Of a stretch of DNA of 64,000 nucleotides, positions 35,665-44,348 are shown piece after piece. The notes under the pieces are model-generated. The model saw only the letters and a list, made by a program, of their open reading frames with translations, was not told the origin of the DNA and did not search any database. The first letter of the stretch is position 1, and every line of letters starts with the position of its first letter. The DNA comes from an uncultured Desulfovibrio sp. (GTDB taxonomy: Bacteria > Desulfobacterota > Desulfovibrionia > Desulfovibrionales > Desulfovibrionaceae), in contig NZ_CABSIF010000008.1 of assembly GCF_902477725.1 (NCBI RefSeq), forward strand, positions 1 through 64,000, written 5' to 3'. A program made the translations under genes and the position numbers.

Positions 35665-37098
35665 ATGGCCGCCTATGAAGCCGTGATTGGCCTTGAAGTG
35701 CATGTGCAACTTGCCACGGCCTCCAAACTGTTCTGTTCCTGCCCCACGACCTTTGGGCAGCCCGCCAACGCCAATGTTTGCGAAGTCTGCTCCGGCATGC
35801 CCGGCGCTTTGCCCGTGCCCAACCGCCAGGCTGTTCACTTTGCGGCTCTGGTCGGCCTTGCCACCAATTGCGCCATCAATACACGGTCCATTTTTGCCCG
35901 CAAAAACTATTTTTATCCTGACCTGCCCTCCGGATATCAGATTTCGCAGTTCGAGCTGCCCATCTGCGAACACGGGCACCTTGAGGTGGACGTGGACGGG
36001 CGGCGCAAGCGCGTCGGCATTACGCGCATCCATATGGAAAACGATGCTGGCAAGAATATTCATGCTCAGGGCGAAAACCTGAGCTATGTGGACCTCAACC
36101 GCGCGGGCACGCCGCTGGTGGAAATTGTTTCCGAGCCGGACATGCGCTCCGCCGCCGAGGCCGTGGCCTACCTCAAGGCCCTGTACAGCATTGTGACCTA
36201 TCTTGGTGTGTGCGACGGCAATATGGAAGAGGGCAGCTTCAGGTGCGACGCCAACGTCTCGTTGCGCCCTGTGGGAACCGAGCCCTTCGGCACCCGCACA
36301 GAACTGAAAAACCTCAACTCTTTCCGCAACGTACAGCGCGCCATTGAATACGAAATTTCCCGCCAGCAGGACGTGCTGGACGACGGCGACAAGGTCGTGC
36401 AGGAAACCCGCCTGTATGATGCCGTCAAGAACACCACTGCCTCCATGCGCAGCAAGGAAGAAGCGCACGATTACCGCTACTTCCCTGACCCGGACATTCT
36501 GCCCATAGATATTACGGAAGAAGAAATGACCCGCTGGCGCGCCGAAATGCCGGAGCTGCCCCAGGTTCGCGTGGCCCGTTTTGTGGCTATGGCGGGACTG
36601 CCCGAAGCCGAGGCAGAAGTGCTGGTGCAGAGCAAGGGGCTGGCCGACTTTTTTGAAGCTGCCGCCGCCAAGGCCGACCCCAAGAAGGTTGCCAACTTTG
36701 TGCTTGGGCCGCTGCTGCGTGAATGCAATGCCCGTGGGCTTTCTGCCGCTGACCCCTCCGCCTGGGCCATGAAGCCCGAGGCTCTGGCCGAACTGGTGCG
36801 GCTGGTTGACGGCGGCACCATCAGCGCCAAGATCGCCAATGATATTTTTGGCGACATCTTTGAGCAGGGCGTCATGCCTGAAGCCTACGTGAAGGAAAAA
36901 GGCTTGGTGCAGATTTCCGACACTTCAGCGCTCGAAGCCGCCGTGGATGAAGTCATTGCGGCCAATCCCGCTGAGGTGGAGGCCTATCGCGGCGGCAAAA
37001 CCAAACTGATCAGCTTCTTTGTTGGGCAGATCATGCGCGCCACCAAGGGCAAGGCCAATCCTGCTCTGGTGAACGAACTGCTTGCCAAAAAACTGTAA
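35665..37098 (+). CDS. gatB: Aspartyl/glutamyl-tRNA amidotransferase subunit B
   Basis: Kinase/tRNA-binding subunit of GatCAB, which makes Gln-tRNA or Asn-tRNA from mischarged Glu- or Asp-tRNA. 477 aa, normal length. Markers: [36 protein letters not shown], the tRNA-binding [22 protein letters not shown], and [17 protein letters not shown]. The GatB/YqeY tail is complete ([14 protein letters not shown]). GAGGGAG lies 11 bases before the ATG. gatA and gatC are not in the window. Ends in a strong terminator. Confidence 0.97.
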   Translation: MAAYEAVIGLEVHVQLATASKLFCSCPTTFGQPANANVCEVCSGMPGALPVPNRQAVHFAALVGLATNCAINTRSIFARKNYFYPDLPSGYQISQFELPICEHGHLEVDVDGRRKRVGITRIHMENDAGKNIHAQGENLSYVDLNRAGTPLVEIVSEPDMRSAAEAVAYLKALYSIVTYLGVCDGNMEEGSFRCDANVSLRPVGTEPFGTRTELKNLNSFRNVQRAIEYEISRQQDVLDDGDKVVQETRLYDAVKNTTASMRSKEEAHDYRYFPDPDILPIDITEEEMTRWRAEMPELPQVRVARFVAMAGLPEAEAEVLVQSKGLADFFEAAAAKADPKKVANFVLGPLLRECNARGLSAADPSAWAMKPEALAELVRLVDGGTISAKIANDIFGDIFEQGVMPEAYVKEKGLVQISDTSALEAAVDEVIAANPAEVEAYRGGKTKLISFFVGQIMRATKGKANPALVNELLAKKL

Positions 37099-37122
37099 AC
37101 TCTCGTCAGTAAATAAACGCCC

Positions 37123-37161
37123 AAGCGGGGATTTCGGTCATGCCGGGATCCCCGCTTTTTT
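37123..37161 (+). terminator. Terminator of gatB
   Basis: AAGCGGGGAT pairs with ATCCCCGCTT, followed by a run of six T. Confidence 0.9.
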
Positions 37162-37306
37162 GTGCGCGGAGAAGCTGCCACAACGACATTCTTTTAGACA
37201 GGACTGAACCGCGAGCATTGCAATCATAGATTAGCAGTCTTTTTAATTGAAATATAAAATCATTTTCAATAATGTGTGGCAATTCATTTTTAGTTGAGGC
37301 GTATTT

Positions 37307-38089
37307 ATGAAGTTTTCCGCTATTTTTAAGCCTATCGCTTCTCTGGTTTTGCCGGGTAGCGGGCAGATACTCTCGGGCTTTTTCACACCTGGCGTGATCT
37401 TTTTTGCTCTGTGGCTTGCTTCTGCTCACACGCTGGTTGCTTTGGGCAGCAGTCTTGATGCGGATGGCAGGCATGCGGCTTACTTTGCGGCCCTTGCCTG
37501 TGAAGTCCTGCTTCGACTTGGCTCGGCAATCGATGCAGTTTTTCGCCAACGTTCACAGGCCGGATCACAACGCGCCCGCCAGCGGAGTATGGTCGCCAGG
37601 GGGCTTGCCTTCACCGTCCTTGTGCTGGCCTTGATGGCGCTGCCCGCGCCTGAACCTGCCATCAAGGCATACTCCATGAACGGCACCCGCACTCTGCTTC
37701 CCCTGATCACGCCGGATTCCCGCTTGCTCGTGGACAAACAGGCTTATCATACGGCCAAGCCGGAGAAGGGCGATATCATTGTGATTTCCACCCGGCACAT
37801 TGCAGAAGGGAAGGGGGGAGGGCCGCACATAATAAGCCGCGTTGCAGGCCTTGCTGGCGAACGGGTGCGCGTGCCTGTTCCAGCAGGGCAGCAAAATCCG
37901 GGCTGGGAAGGGCAGGGATATCGAGAATGTTTGGTGGACGAAGGAAATATCTATCTGGCGAGCATCAACCCTACAAGCCCCACGGCATTTTTAGCCCCCC
38001 TGACCAGCGTTGTTGGCCGCGTGGCATATGTTTACTGGCCGCTTTCACGTGCAGGAAGGGTAACCGGGGTATCGGGCATCTCTGACTGA
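37307..38089 (+). CDS. Signal peptidase I-like (S26) membrane protein with altered catalytic dyad
   Basis: 260 aa. The N-terminal ~110 residues hold several hydrophobic helices (about 8-48, 56-72, 96-112). A C-terminal S26 peptidase-like domain follows. The nucleophile region reads YSMNGTRTLLP (Ser123). The second block is PEKGDIIVIS, and the third reads IISRVAGLAGERV. In bacterial signal peptidases the third block is normally (Y)IKRVIGLPGD, with Lys as general base; here it is Ser177. It is therefore a non-canonical or inactive relative, possibly specialised. GAGG lies seven bases before the ATG. Monocistronic. Confidence 0.8.
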   Translation: MKFSAIFKPIASLVLPGSGQILSGFFTPGVIFFALWLASAHTLVALGSSLDADGRHAAYFAALACEVLLRLGSAIDAVFRQRSQAGSQRARQRSMVARGLAFTVLVLALMALPAPEPAIKAYSMNGTRTLLPLITPDSRLLVDKQAYHTAKPEKGDIIVISTRHIAEGKGGGPHIISRVAGLAGERVRVPVPAGQQNPGWEGQGYRECLVDEGNIYLASINPTSPTAFLAPLTSVVGRVAYVYWPLSRAGRVTGVSGISD

Positions 38090-38122
38090 CAAAATCTGAT
38101 CTGTAAATTACCAACTTCAATA

Positions 38123-38154
38123 CGCATTAAGGGGCCTCGCGGCCCCTTAATGCG
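38123..38154. terminator. Bidirectional hairpin between convergent genes
   Basis: A perfect 14-base stem, CGCATTAAGGGGCC with GGCCCCTTAATGCG, and a TCGC loop. It is centred between converging genes. The T runs are poor, so it is called on symmetry and place. Confidence 0.65.
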
Positions 38155-38190
38155 CTGACAGCATCAGCACACAGCATGCATGCGTAAAAG

Positions 38191-39144
38191 CTAAACGTTC
38201 AGGTTCAGGCCCGAAAGCATGGAAAGGCTGCTATTGGAATAACTGCCAAAAGAATTGGTGGCGTCGCCCGAGCCGGACCACCATGCGGCCATGGATTCCA
38301 CCTCAATGCGCTTGCGCAGGTCAGAAGGCGAAACCTGCAATGCCTTGCGCGCATCATCAAGACCAGAAAGGGCCTGAATCTGGCCAAACTTTTTGACCAG
38401 TGCGGGATTGTTGTCAAAGAACTTCTGCACAGCTGCCTTGGTGGCGGCATCGCTGCTTTCAACCACAATGCTGCCATCAGACTTTGTTTGCAGGGTAAAT
38501 TTTGCATCGCTGCTCACAGCAAGGCTGCTCATGCCGCTGTTCAGCGTCTGACCGAGTTTGGAATTATCCAGCACTGCCTGAATGGCGGCCTTGTTGGCGC
38601 TGTCCGTGCTGCTGGCAGCGGTCAGCTTGCCGCTGCTGTCAACGGTCATGGCCACGGAAGTGCTGGAACTGACGCCAGCAGCGGTAAGGGCCGTACGCAG
38701 ATCCTTGCCAATAGTCGTATTGCTCTTAAGCCAGTTCTGCACATTGGTCTGGTCTGTGGCATTGGCGCTGGTAGCCGTGAGGGAACCATCCGCAGCCAAA
38801 GTGAAAGTTACACTTGAAGGATCTGTGACGCCGAGCTTGGACAGGCCATCCTTGACGGCGGTGTTGAATTCATTATTCAACTGCTCGCGATACTTGGTAA
38901 TCTGGCTGAAAGTAACGCGGCTGCCGCTTTCAAGGCCCATGGCATCCATGGCATACTTTGTCAGATCAACCATGCTGGAAAGCTGACTGGTTATGCTGCT
39001 GCCGCTGAGCATCTGACTCAACGAACTTGAAGAACTTTTGGAACCCGAAGACGATGAGCTGCCGGAAGTGGAGGTACTCAGCTTCTGGTTCTGCCACTGG
39101 TACAGTCCGCTTGTATAGCTGTTTACGCCCGATACGTTGCTCAT
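38191..39144 (-). CDS. Ser-rich protein with three ~52-residue tandem repeats
   Basis: A 317-aa protein I do not recognise. A Ser/Gly-rich low-complexity stretch lies at about 24-58. Three tandem repeats follow at about 101-152, 153-204 and 205-255. Each begins with a (S/A)xLxV-type segment, then two beta strands around a DGS or SGK turn (FTLAADGSLTA, MTVDSSGKLTA, LQTKSDGSIVV), then a helix (NVQNWLK, AIQAVLD, AVQKFFD). There is no signal peptide or transmembrane segment and no cysteine. GAGGAG lies five bases before the ATG. A possible sigma-54 promoter lies upstream. Overall composition resembles secreted or surface-associated proteins, including flagellar ones, but this is inference. Confidence 0.75.
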   Translation of the reverse strand: MSNVSGVNSYTSGLYQWQNQKLSTSTSGSSSSSGSKSSSSSLSQMLSGSSITSQLSSMVDLTKYAMDAMGLESGSRVTFSQITKYREQLNNEFNTAVKDGLSKLGVTDPSSVTFTLAADGSLTATSANATDQTNVQNWLKSNTTIGKDLRTALTAAGVSSSTSVAMTVDSSGKLTAASSTDSANKAAIQAVLDNSKLGQTLNSGMSSLAVSSDAKFTLQTKSDGSIVVESSDAATKAAVQKFFDNNPALVKKFGQIQALSGLDDARKALQVSPSDLRKRIEVESMAAWWSGSGDATNSFGSYSNSSLSMLSGLNLNV

Positions 39145-39205
39145 AATCACTCCTCGGCAGTTTTTGCCCGATTTTGGGGCTTGGGGGTGCCGTATTGTTC
39201 ACTTA

Positions 39206-39221
39206 TGCATATTCCAGGCCA
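39206..39221 (-). promoter_or_regulatory. Possible sigma-54 promoter of the triple-repeat gene
   Basis: On the minus strand TGGCCTGGAATATGCA keeps the -24 GG and -12 GC of the TGGCACG-N4-TTGCA consensus with exact spacing. It lies about 60 bases before the ATG at 39144. Found by eye; chance matches occur. Confidence 0.4.
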
Positions 39222-39328
39222 GCTATATTTTACGGGTGAGGTCAGGCTGGGTCGGCTCGCCCATTAAAAATATACAGGTCCCGAATCCAATAATGGACAG
39301 GCTAACTGAAATAGGCTAGAGAGCGGCT

Positions 39329-40327
39329 ATGGCAGTACATTCCTCCATGCTTGAGACCGTCGAATTCGACGATCCCGCTTTAGCCAATCAGCTATTTGGC
39401 CCTCACAATGCGCATCTTGAGCTGTTGGCCGCAGCCAGCGGGGCCTCCATAGGCAGCCGTGGCGCCAGCATTCTTATTGAAAGCCCAGACATGAACACGC
39501 GGCAGGTGCTGTGCAATGTTTTTGTGCAGTTGTACGAGCTGCTGCGCGGCGGATTGTCGCTGAGCCAGCAGGATATCGCCCGTAGTTACGAGATGCTGCG
39601 CGCGGATCCCGGCCTGAATTTGGAAAAGATTTTCAAGGATGCCGTTTTCGTCAACACCCCGCGCAAAACGGTCACTGCCCGCAATGTTGCCCAGCGCACC
39701 TACCTTGACCTGCTGCGGCGCAATGAGCTTGTTTTTGCGGTTGGCCCGGCAGGTACGGGCAAAACCTATCTTGCTGTCGCCATGGCGCTGTCCATGTTTC
39801 AGCAGCACAGGGTTAAACGCATTGTGCTGACGCGCCCCGCAGTGGAAGCGGGAGAACGCCTTGGCTTTTTGCCCGGCGATCTGGCCGACAAGGTCAACCC
39901 CTATCTGCGCCCGCTCTATGACGCCCTGCACGACATGATGCCCCAGCCCAAGGTGGCGTCCATGCTTGAAGTAGGCTCCATTGAAGTTGCGCCCCTGGCC
40001 TTCATGCGCGGGCGCACCCTTAACGATGCCTTTATCATTCTTGACGAAGCGCAGAACACCACGCAGGAACAGATGAAGATGTTCCTCACCCGCATGGGCT
40101 TTGGCTCGCGCATGGTTGTAACGGGCGACACCACCCAGATCGACCTGCCCATGCAGCCCGGCGGCCAGCGTCCGCGCTCGGGCCTTATCCACGCGCTGAA
40201 TATCCTTGCCAAAGTTCCAACCATCGCAGTGCATCACTTCACCAAGGCCGACGTAGTGCGTCATCCCTTGGTGGGAGCAATTGTAAACGCCTATGATAAT
40301 GCAGAAAAAAGCGGCACGTCCAGCTAG
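39329..40327 (+). CDS. phoH: PhoH family ATPase
   Basis: 332 aa. An N-terminal small domain (about 25-110, KH-like) is followed by a P-loop domain: GPAGTGKTYLAVAMAL (about 140-155), RPAVEAGERLGFLPGD, IILDEAQNTTQEQMKMFLTR (Walker B) and VTGDTTQIDLP. PhoH proteins are RNA-linked ATPases/helicases; their usual neighbours are the 7TM-HD and ybeY genes, as found here. The 3' end overlaps the next gene by 35 bases. The ribosome site is weak. Confidence 0.94.
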   Translation: MAVHSSMLETVEFDDPALANQLFGPHNAHLELLAAASGASIGSRGASILIESPDMNTRQVLCNVFVQLYELLRGGLSLSQQDIARSYEMLRADPGLNLEKIFKDAVFVNTPRKTVTARNVAQRTYLDLLRRNELVFAVGPAGTGKTYLAVAMALSMFQQHRVKRIVLTRPAVEAGERLGFLPGDLADKVNPYLRPLYDALHDMMPQPKVASMLEVGSIEVAPLAFMRGRTLNDAFIILDEAQNTTQEQMKMFLTRMGFGSRMVVTGDTTQIDLPMQPGGQRPRSGLIHALNILAKVPTIAVHHFTKADVVRHPLVGAIVNAYDNAEKSGTSS

Positions 40328-42728
40328 CATCCTCGCACTCTTTCGCATGTTGCGGGCCCGCCACCATTGTGGCCTGGGGCTTTCGGTACTTGTGCTCACC
40401 CTGCTTTTCATCAGCCTGCTTGCAGGGGCCAATTTTGAGGCGGTGCCTCGCGTGTACGTTGCCGGGCAAGTGGCGGATTCTGACGTCATTGCCGACCGCG
40501 ACATCCTTGTTGAAGACGTGCAGGCCACCAAGGCCCGGCGCAAACAGGTGCAGCTTCTGCAACCGCCTGTCTATGATCTGAGTCTTGAACCCTTTACGGC
40601 CTTTCAGAACCGTATTGTGGAGATCATGCGCAGCCTGAACAACGGCATCGATTACCATGTCGGGGTCGAAGGCCCGCTGCACAGGCTGGTGGATGAACTG
40701 ACACCCACCGTTGCTGACGAAATTTTGCCGGAACTCGCCCAGCCCGAGGCGCAGACGTATCTGCTCAAGGTGCTGCTGCCCCAGATTCGCGACCATATGG
40801 CAGAAGGCCTTGTGGGCGACATACGCTCGGCCAGGGTTGACCGTTCTGGCGTTATAGTGCGCAATCTGGATACAAATACAGAAATACTGCGCCCGGACGT
40901 GGTTAATCTGCCCGACGTGCAATCGTATCTGGCGGAAATTTCAGCCCAGATACGTCAGGTTTCCACGCTAAACCCGCAGTCGCGGCGCGCCATCAATATC
41001 CTGCTTTCCGCAACCATGCCTTCCTCGCTGACGCTGAACCGGGAATCCACCCAAAAGCGCAGCTCTGCCGTCATGTCCATGGTTGAGCCCGTCTATTATC
41101 AGATACAGAAGGGCGAGATCGTATTGCGCAAGGGCGAAAGGGTCAGCCGCGAGCAGCAGATCAAGCTGCAAACGCTTTATAAATCCGCTTCTGACCCCAT
41201 GCACTGGGATATAGCCGCTGGCGCCTTTTTGTGCTCGCTGGTGCTTTCCATCGGCTTTTTTGTTGCCCCCAGCGGCAAACCCGGCACCCCCCTGCGCTGC
41301 AAGGACATGCTGCTCATTTCCTTGCTTCTGCTGCTTTTCAGCGCCGGGGCAAAGGCTGTGTACGTGCTTGGCATGCGCATCGACAGCCATTCGTTCATCA
41401 ATACGCTGGCCGTGGGCTACCCTGTGGCAGGGGCAGTGGGGCTGGTCGCCATGGTTTTTGCGGCCCGGCGCTACTGCACAATGGCCCTGTTGATCTCGTT
41501 CTTTACCATGCTCATGTTTCAGGCGCAGTTTTCCCTGTTCCTACTCCATTTTCTCGGCGGCATGCTGGCCACATGGCTTGTGACCAATGCCCAGAATCGG
41601 CAGGACGTGGTGTGGAGCATAGTGCCGCTGACCATCGGGCAATCCATCATCTGGCTTGGCGCAACCCTGCTGGCCCAAAGCGCCCCCGGCGTCATGCCCA
41701 CGCAGTTGCTGGCCGTGTTTATCAACAGCGTGCTTTCGCTCATTCTGCTTTTCGCCGTGAGCCCGGTGCTTGAAATCAGCTTTGGGTACAGTACGCGCTT
41801 CCGCCTCATGGAACTTATGAGCCTTGAGCAACCCCTCATGCAGGAGCTTATGGTAACTGTGCCCGGCACCTACCATCACTCCCTTGTGGTCGCCAACATG
41901 GTTGAAGCCGGGGCCAAGGCCATCGGCGCCAACAGCCTGCTGTGCAAGGTGGCGGCACTGTATCATGACGTGGGCAAGCTCTCGTATCCCGAATATTTCA
42001 TCGAAAACCAGTTTGGCGGGCCCAACAAGCACGACAAACTGGCCCCGTCCATGAGTGCGCTCATTCTGCTTTCGCATGTCAAAAAAGGCACGGAACTGGC
42101 AGAGCGGTACAAGCTCGGGCAGGATATTGCCGACATTATAAGTCAGCACCACGGCACAAGGCTCATACGCTTTTTCTACCAGAAGGCCCTGAACCAGGGC
42201 GAAAAGCCGCGTGAATCTGATTTCAGTTATGTGGGGCCGCGCCCGCAAACCAAGGAAGCCGCCATCCTCATGCTGGCCGACTCCGTTGAGGCATCCAGCC
42301 GCACGCTCAACGATCCTACGCCCGCGCGCATCAAGTCGCACATTGACACCATCATCAAGGGCATCTTCTCGGAAGGGCAGCTGGACGAATCGGAACTGAC
42401 TTTTAAGGATCTGCACTTCCTGAGCGAAAACTTCCAGCGCATCCTGACTGGTATTTTCCATCAGCGCATTGCCTATCCTGACGCCAGAATCAATGATGCC
42501 GCCCGGGCTGAAAACAAGCCCAACGGCAAAAATGGATCTGCCCCTGCAACGCATGGCGCAACGGCCCTTACCCCCACGGGGCATGGCAAACCGTGCGGCG
42601 ACAAGCCTTGTAACGGAGACAAACCCGCTGCAGCGCAATCGCCCGAAGTCAAAGCCCTGACGAACCAGCCGGAGAGCGCCAGGCAGGCTGGCATACCGGC
42701 CATCCCTGAAGAAAAGGGACAGGCATAG
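40293..42728 (+). CDS. 7TM-HD family phosphohydrolase (PgpH/YqfF-like)
   Basis: 811 aa. One N-terminal helix, a ~270-residue extracytoplasmic 7TMR-HDED domain, a seven-helix membrane block (about 308-490), then a cytoplasmic HD domain. The HD motif is visible: TYHHSLVVANMVEAGAKAIG, ALYHDVGKL, and ISQHHGT. Characterised relatives hydrolyse cyclic di-AMP to pApA, so that is the likely reaction. A ~70-residue Pro/Ala/Lys-rich tail follows the HD domain. The start lies inside phoH; an ATG two codons later (40299) is also possible. ybeY follows 7 bases downstream. Confidence 0.9.
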   Translation: MIMQKKAARPASILALFRMLRARHHCGLGLSVLVLTLLFISLLAGANFEAVPRVYVAGQVADSDVIADRDILVEDVQATKARRKQVQLLQPPVYDLSLEPFTAFQNRIVEIMRSLNNGIDYHVGVEGPLHRLVDELTPTVADEILPELAQPEAQTYLLKVLLPQIRDHMAEGLVGDIRSARVDRSGVIVRNLDTNTEILRPDVVNLPDVQSYLAEISAQIRQVSTLNPQSRRAINILLSATMPSSLTLNRESTQKRSSAVMSMVEPVYYQIQKGEIVLRKGERVSREQQIKLQTLYKSASDPMHWDIAAGAFLCSLVLSIGFFVAPSGKPGTPLRCKDMLLISLLLLLFSAGAKAVYVLGMRIDSHSFINTLAVGYPVAGAVGLVAMVFAARRYCTMALLISFFTMLMFQAQFSLFLLHFLGGMLATWLVTNAQNRQDVVWSIVPLTIGQSIIWLGATLLAQSAPGVMPTQLLAVFINSVLSLILLFAVSPVLEISFGYSTRFRLMELMSLEQPLMQELMVTVPGTYHHSLVVANMVEAGAKAIGANSLLCKVAALYHDVGKLSYPEYFIENQFGGPNKHDKLAPSMSALILLSHVKKGTELAERYKLGQDIADIISQHHGTRLIRFFYQKALNQGEKPRESDFSYVGPRPQTKEAAILMLADSVEASSRTLNDPTPARIKSHIDTIIKGIFSEGQLDESELTFKDLHFLSENFQRILTGIFHQRIAYPDARINDAARAENKPNGKNGSAPATHGATALTPTGHGKPCGDKPCNGDKPAAAQSPEVKALTNQPESARQAGIPAIPEEKGQA

Positions 42729-42735
42729 AGGAATC

Positions 42736-43197
42736 ATGGGCGCAGTCAGGGACAGGCAGAAACAGGCAACCGTGCGCATTTTTTGCCGCTATCCGGCCAC
42801 AGCATGGATTCTGCCTCTTGACCGCAGGCAGCAGCGCGCTGCTCTTGCGGCCATGCTTACCGCCGCAGAACAGGCCAACGTGCCTGTTGTGCCCCCGGCT
42901 GTGGAACTGCATCTGGTCGATGATGCCGCCATGAGCGCAGCCAACAGGCACAGTATGGGCTGTCAGGGCCCTACCAATGTGCTTTCCTTCCCCGGTGGCA
43001 GTGACAGCCCCGGCACTCTTCTGTTTTCACTGGATACGCTGCGCAGGGAATGCCTGCTGTACGGGCAGGAGCCGGGCGAGCACGCGCTACGCCTGCTGGC
43101 CCACGGAATGGCCCACCTGTGCGGGCTTGACCACAGCGCGCAGATGGATGCGGTGAGTGACTATTTCATGGTAGTCGCCGCCGAAGCAATGGCTTGA
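42736..43197 (+). CDS. ybeY: Endoribonuclease YbeY (rRNA maturation factor)
   Basis: 153 aa, normal length. Zinc-binding signature H-x3-H-x5-H is present in LAHGMAHLCGLDH (about 118-130). Other family blocks are HLVDDAAMSAANRHSMGCQGPTNVLSFPG. It acts in 16S rRNA 3'-end maturation and ribosome quality control. Follows the 7TM-HD gene by 7 bases, completing a conserved three-gene unit. Confidence 0.94.
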   Translation: MGAVRDRQKQATVRIFCRYPATAWILPLDRRQQRAALAAMLTAAEQANVPVVPPAVELHLVDDAAMSAANRHSMGCQGPTNVLSFPGGSDSPGTLLFSLDTLRRECLLYGQEPGEHALRLLAHGMAHLCGLDHSAQMDAVSDYFMVVAAEAMA

Positions 43198-43232
43198 TGC
43201 ACCGAAGTCTCGGTCTGATTGCACAAAATCGG

Positions 43233-44348
43233 CTAGGCGGCCCGCTTTCTGTTCAGTGCCGCCAAGGCCATGCATTGCATTTCGCGCAGCTTGCGGGCTG
43301 ATTCTTCGCCCCGGTTGTGCCATTCTTCGGGCAGACGCACGGCGTTTATAGCCTTCAGGCTCTGGTAGGCCAAACTGCTGATAGGTGAATTGCTGTCGGC
43401 ATCCGCCAGCTTCCAGAAAGGGCGCGAAAGCCCGAGCTGGTTAACCCGCCACAGCAGGTCGCGGCGCGTTCCGGTGCGCAGGGTGGCAAACATGCCAGCC
43501 TTCATGTGTTCTTCTGCAGCAAGCGCGCCAGCCCGCGCATAAACTGCCGGCAGCCGTAACCTTTTGGCAAAGGCCAGTGCAAGCGGCACGCCGCGCGCTT
43601 CGTGTCCATAATGATGGGGCAGCAGGGCAGGGTCAGTGCAGATTTTTCCAAGGTCATGGCACAAGGCCATCCACACGGCCATGGCATCGCCCGCGAGTTC
43701 GTCCATCAGTCGCAGGCTGTGGCCCAACACGCTGTTGGCATGCCACTTCACGGGGCCTGCCGGAATGTATCGTGCGCGCTCGTGTTCTTCAAACCAGGGC
43801 GATAAACAATCCCCCTGCGCCAAAACGCGAAAAAATCGCGCCGGGCGCGGCAAGGCCAGCGCCTTGAGCATTTCCTTGGCCACACGCTCCGCCGGAATGG
43901 CCGCCAGCAAAGCCTTGGGCGTGGCGCGCATCTGCTCAAAAGCCTCGCGGGCGATGCGCCAGTCGGGCCAGCGGGAGGCAAAGCGCGCCAGACGAAAAAT
44001 TCTGGTGGGGTCATCCGCAAAGGCCGTGGACGAAGCCGGGCGCATCATTTTATTGCGCAGGTCGTCAACCGCCTTGGGGTGCATGTACAGCCGCCCCGCG
44101 CTGTCGAGCGCAAGGGCATTGATGGTGATATCTCGCGCTGCAAGGTCAGACTCCAGGGTGCCGCCCCGGAGGGGCATGCATTCGCGCCCGCGCCACAGGC
44201 AGACATTGACGCTTTTACCCACGCAGACCGCATCGGGATGCGCGGCCAAAAAATCGTCCATGCTTCCTGAAAAGGAAAAATCCAGCTCCGTGGGCATACG
44301 CCCAAGCAAAAGGTCGCGCATTGCGCCGCCGACGAGGTAGAGTTCCAT
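43233..44348 (-). CDS. cca: CCA tRNA nucleotidyltransferase-like protein with HD domain
   Basis: 371 aa. Class II nucleotidyltransferase head: LVGGAMRDLLLG, a metal-binding pair read as ELDFSFSG (E21-x-D23 instead of the usual D-x-D), RDITINALAL, and DDPTRIFRLARFASRWPDW. An HD region follows (VLGHSLRLMDELAGD, ALCHDLGK). It should add or repair the tRNA 3' CCA; a poly(A) polymerase is the alternative in this superfamily. The tRNA genes in this window already encode CCA, so repair would be its role for them. The start codon overlaps that of the divergent biotin ligase gene. Confidence 0.85.
   Translation of the reverse strand: MELYLVGGAMRDLLLGRMPTELDFSFSGSMDDFLAAHPDAVCVGKSVNVCLWRGRECMPLRGGTLESDLAARDITINALALDSAGRLYMHPKAVDDLRNKMMRPASSTAFADDPTRIFRLARFASRWPDWRIAREAFEQMRATPKALLAAIPAERVAKEMLKALALPRPARFFRVLAQGDCLSPWFEEHERARYIPAGPVKWHANSVLGHSLRLMDELAGDAMAVWMALCHDLGKICTDPALLPHHYGHEARGVPLALAFAKRLRLPAVYARAGALAAEEHMKAGMFATLRTGTRRDLLWRVNQLGLSRPFWKLADADSNSPISSLAYQSLKAINAVRLPEEWHNRGEESARKLREMQCMALAALNRKRAA

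Noticed and set aside
34645..36468. 607-codon minus-strand open frame
   Set aside because: Crosses antisense through the DUF89-like gene and gatB; it spans two real genes and their gap.
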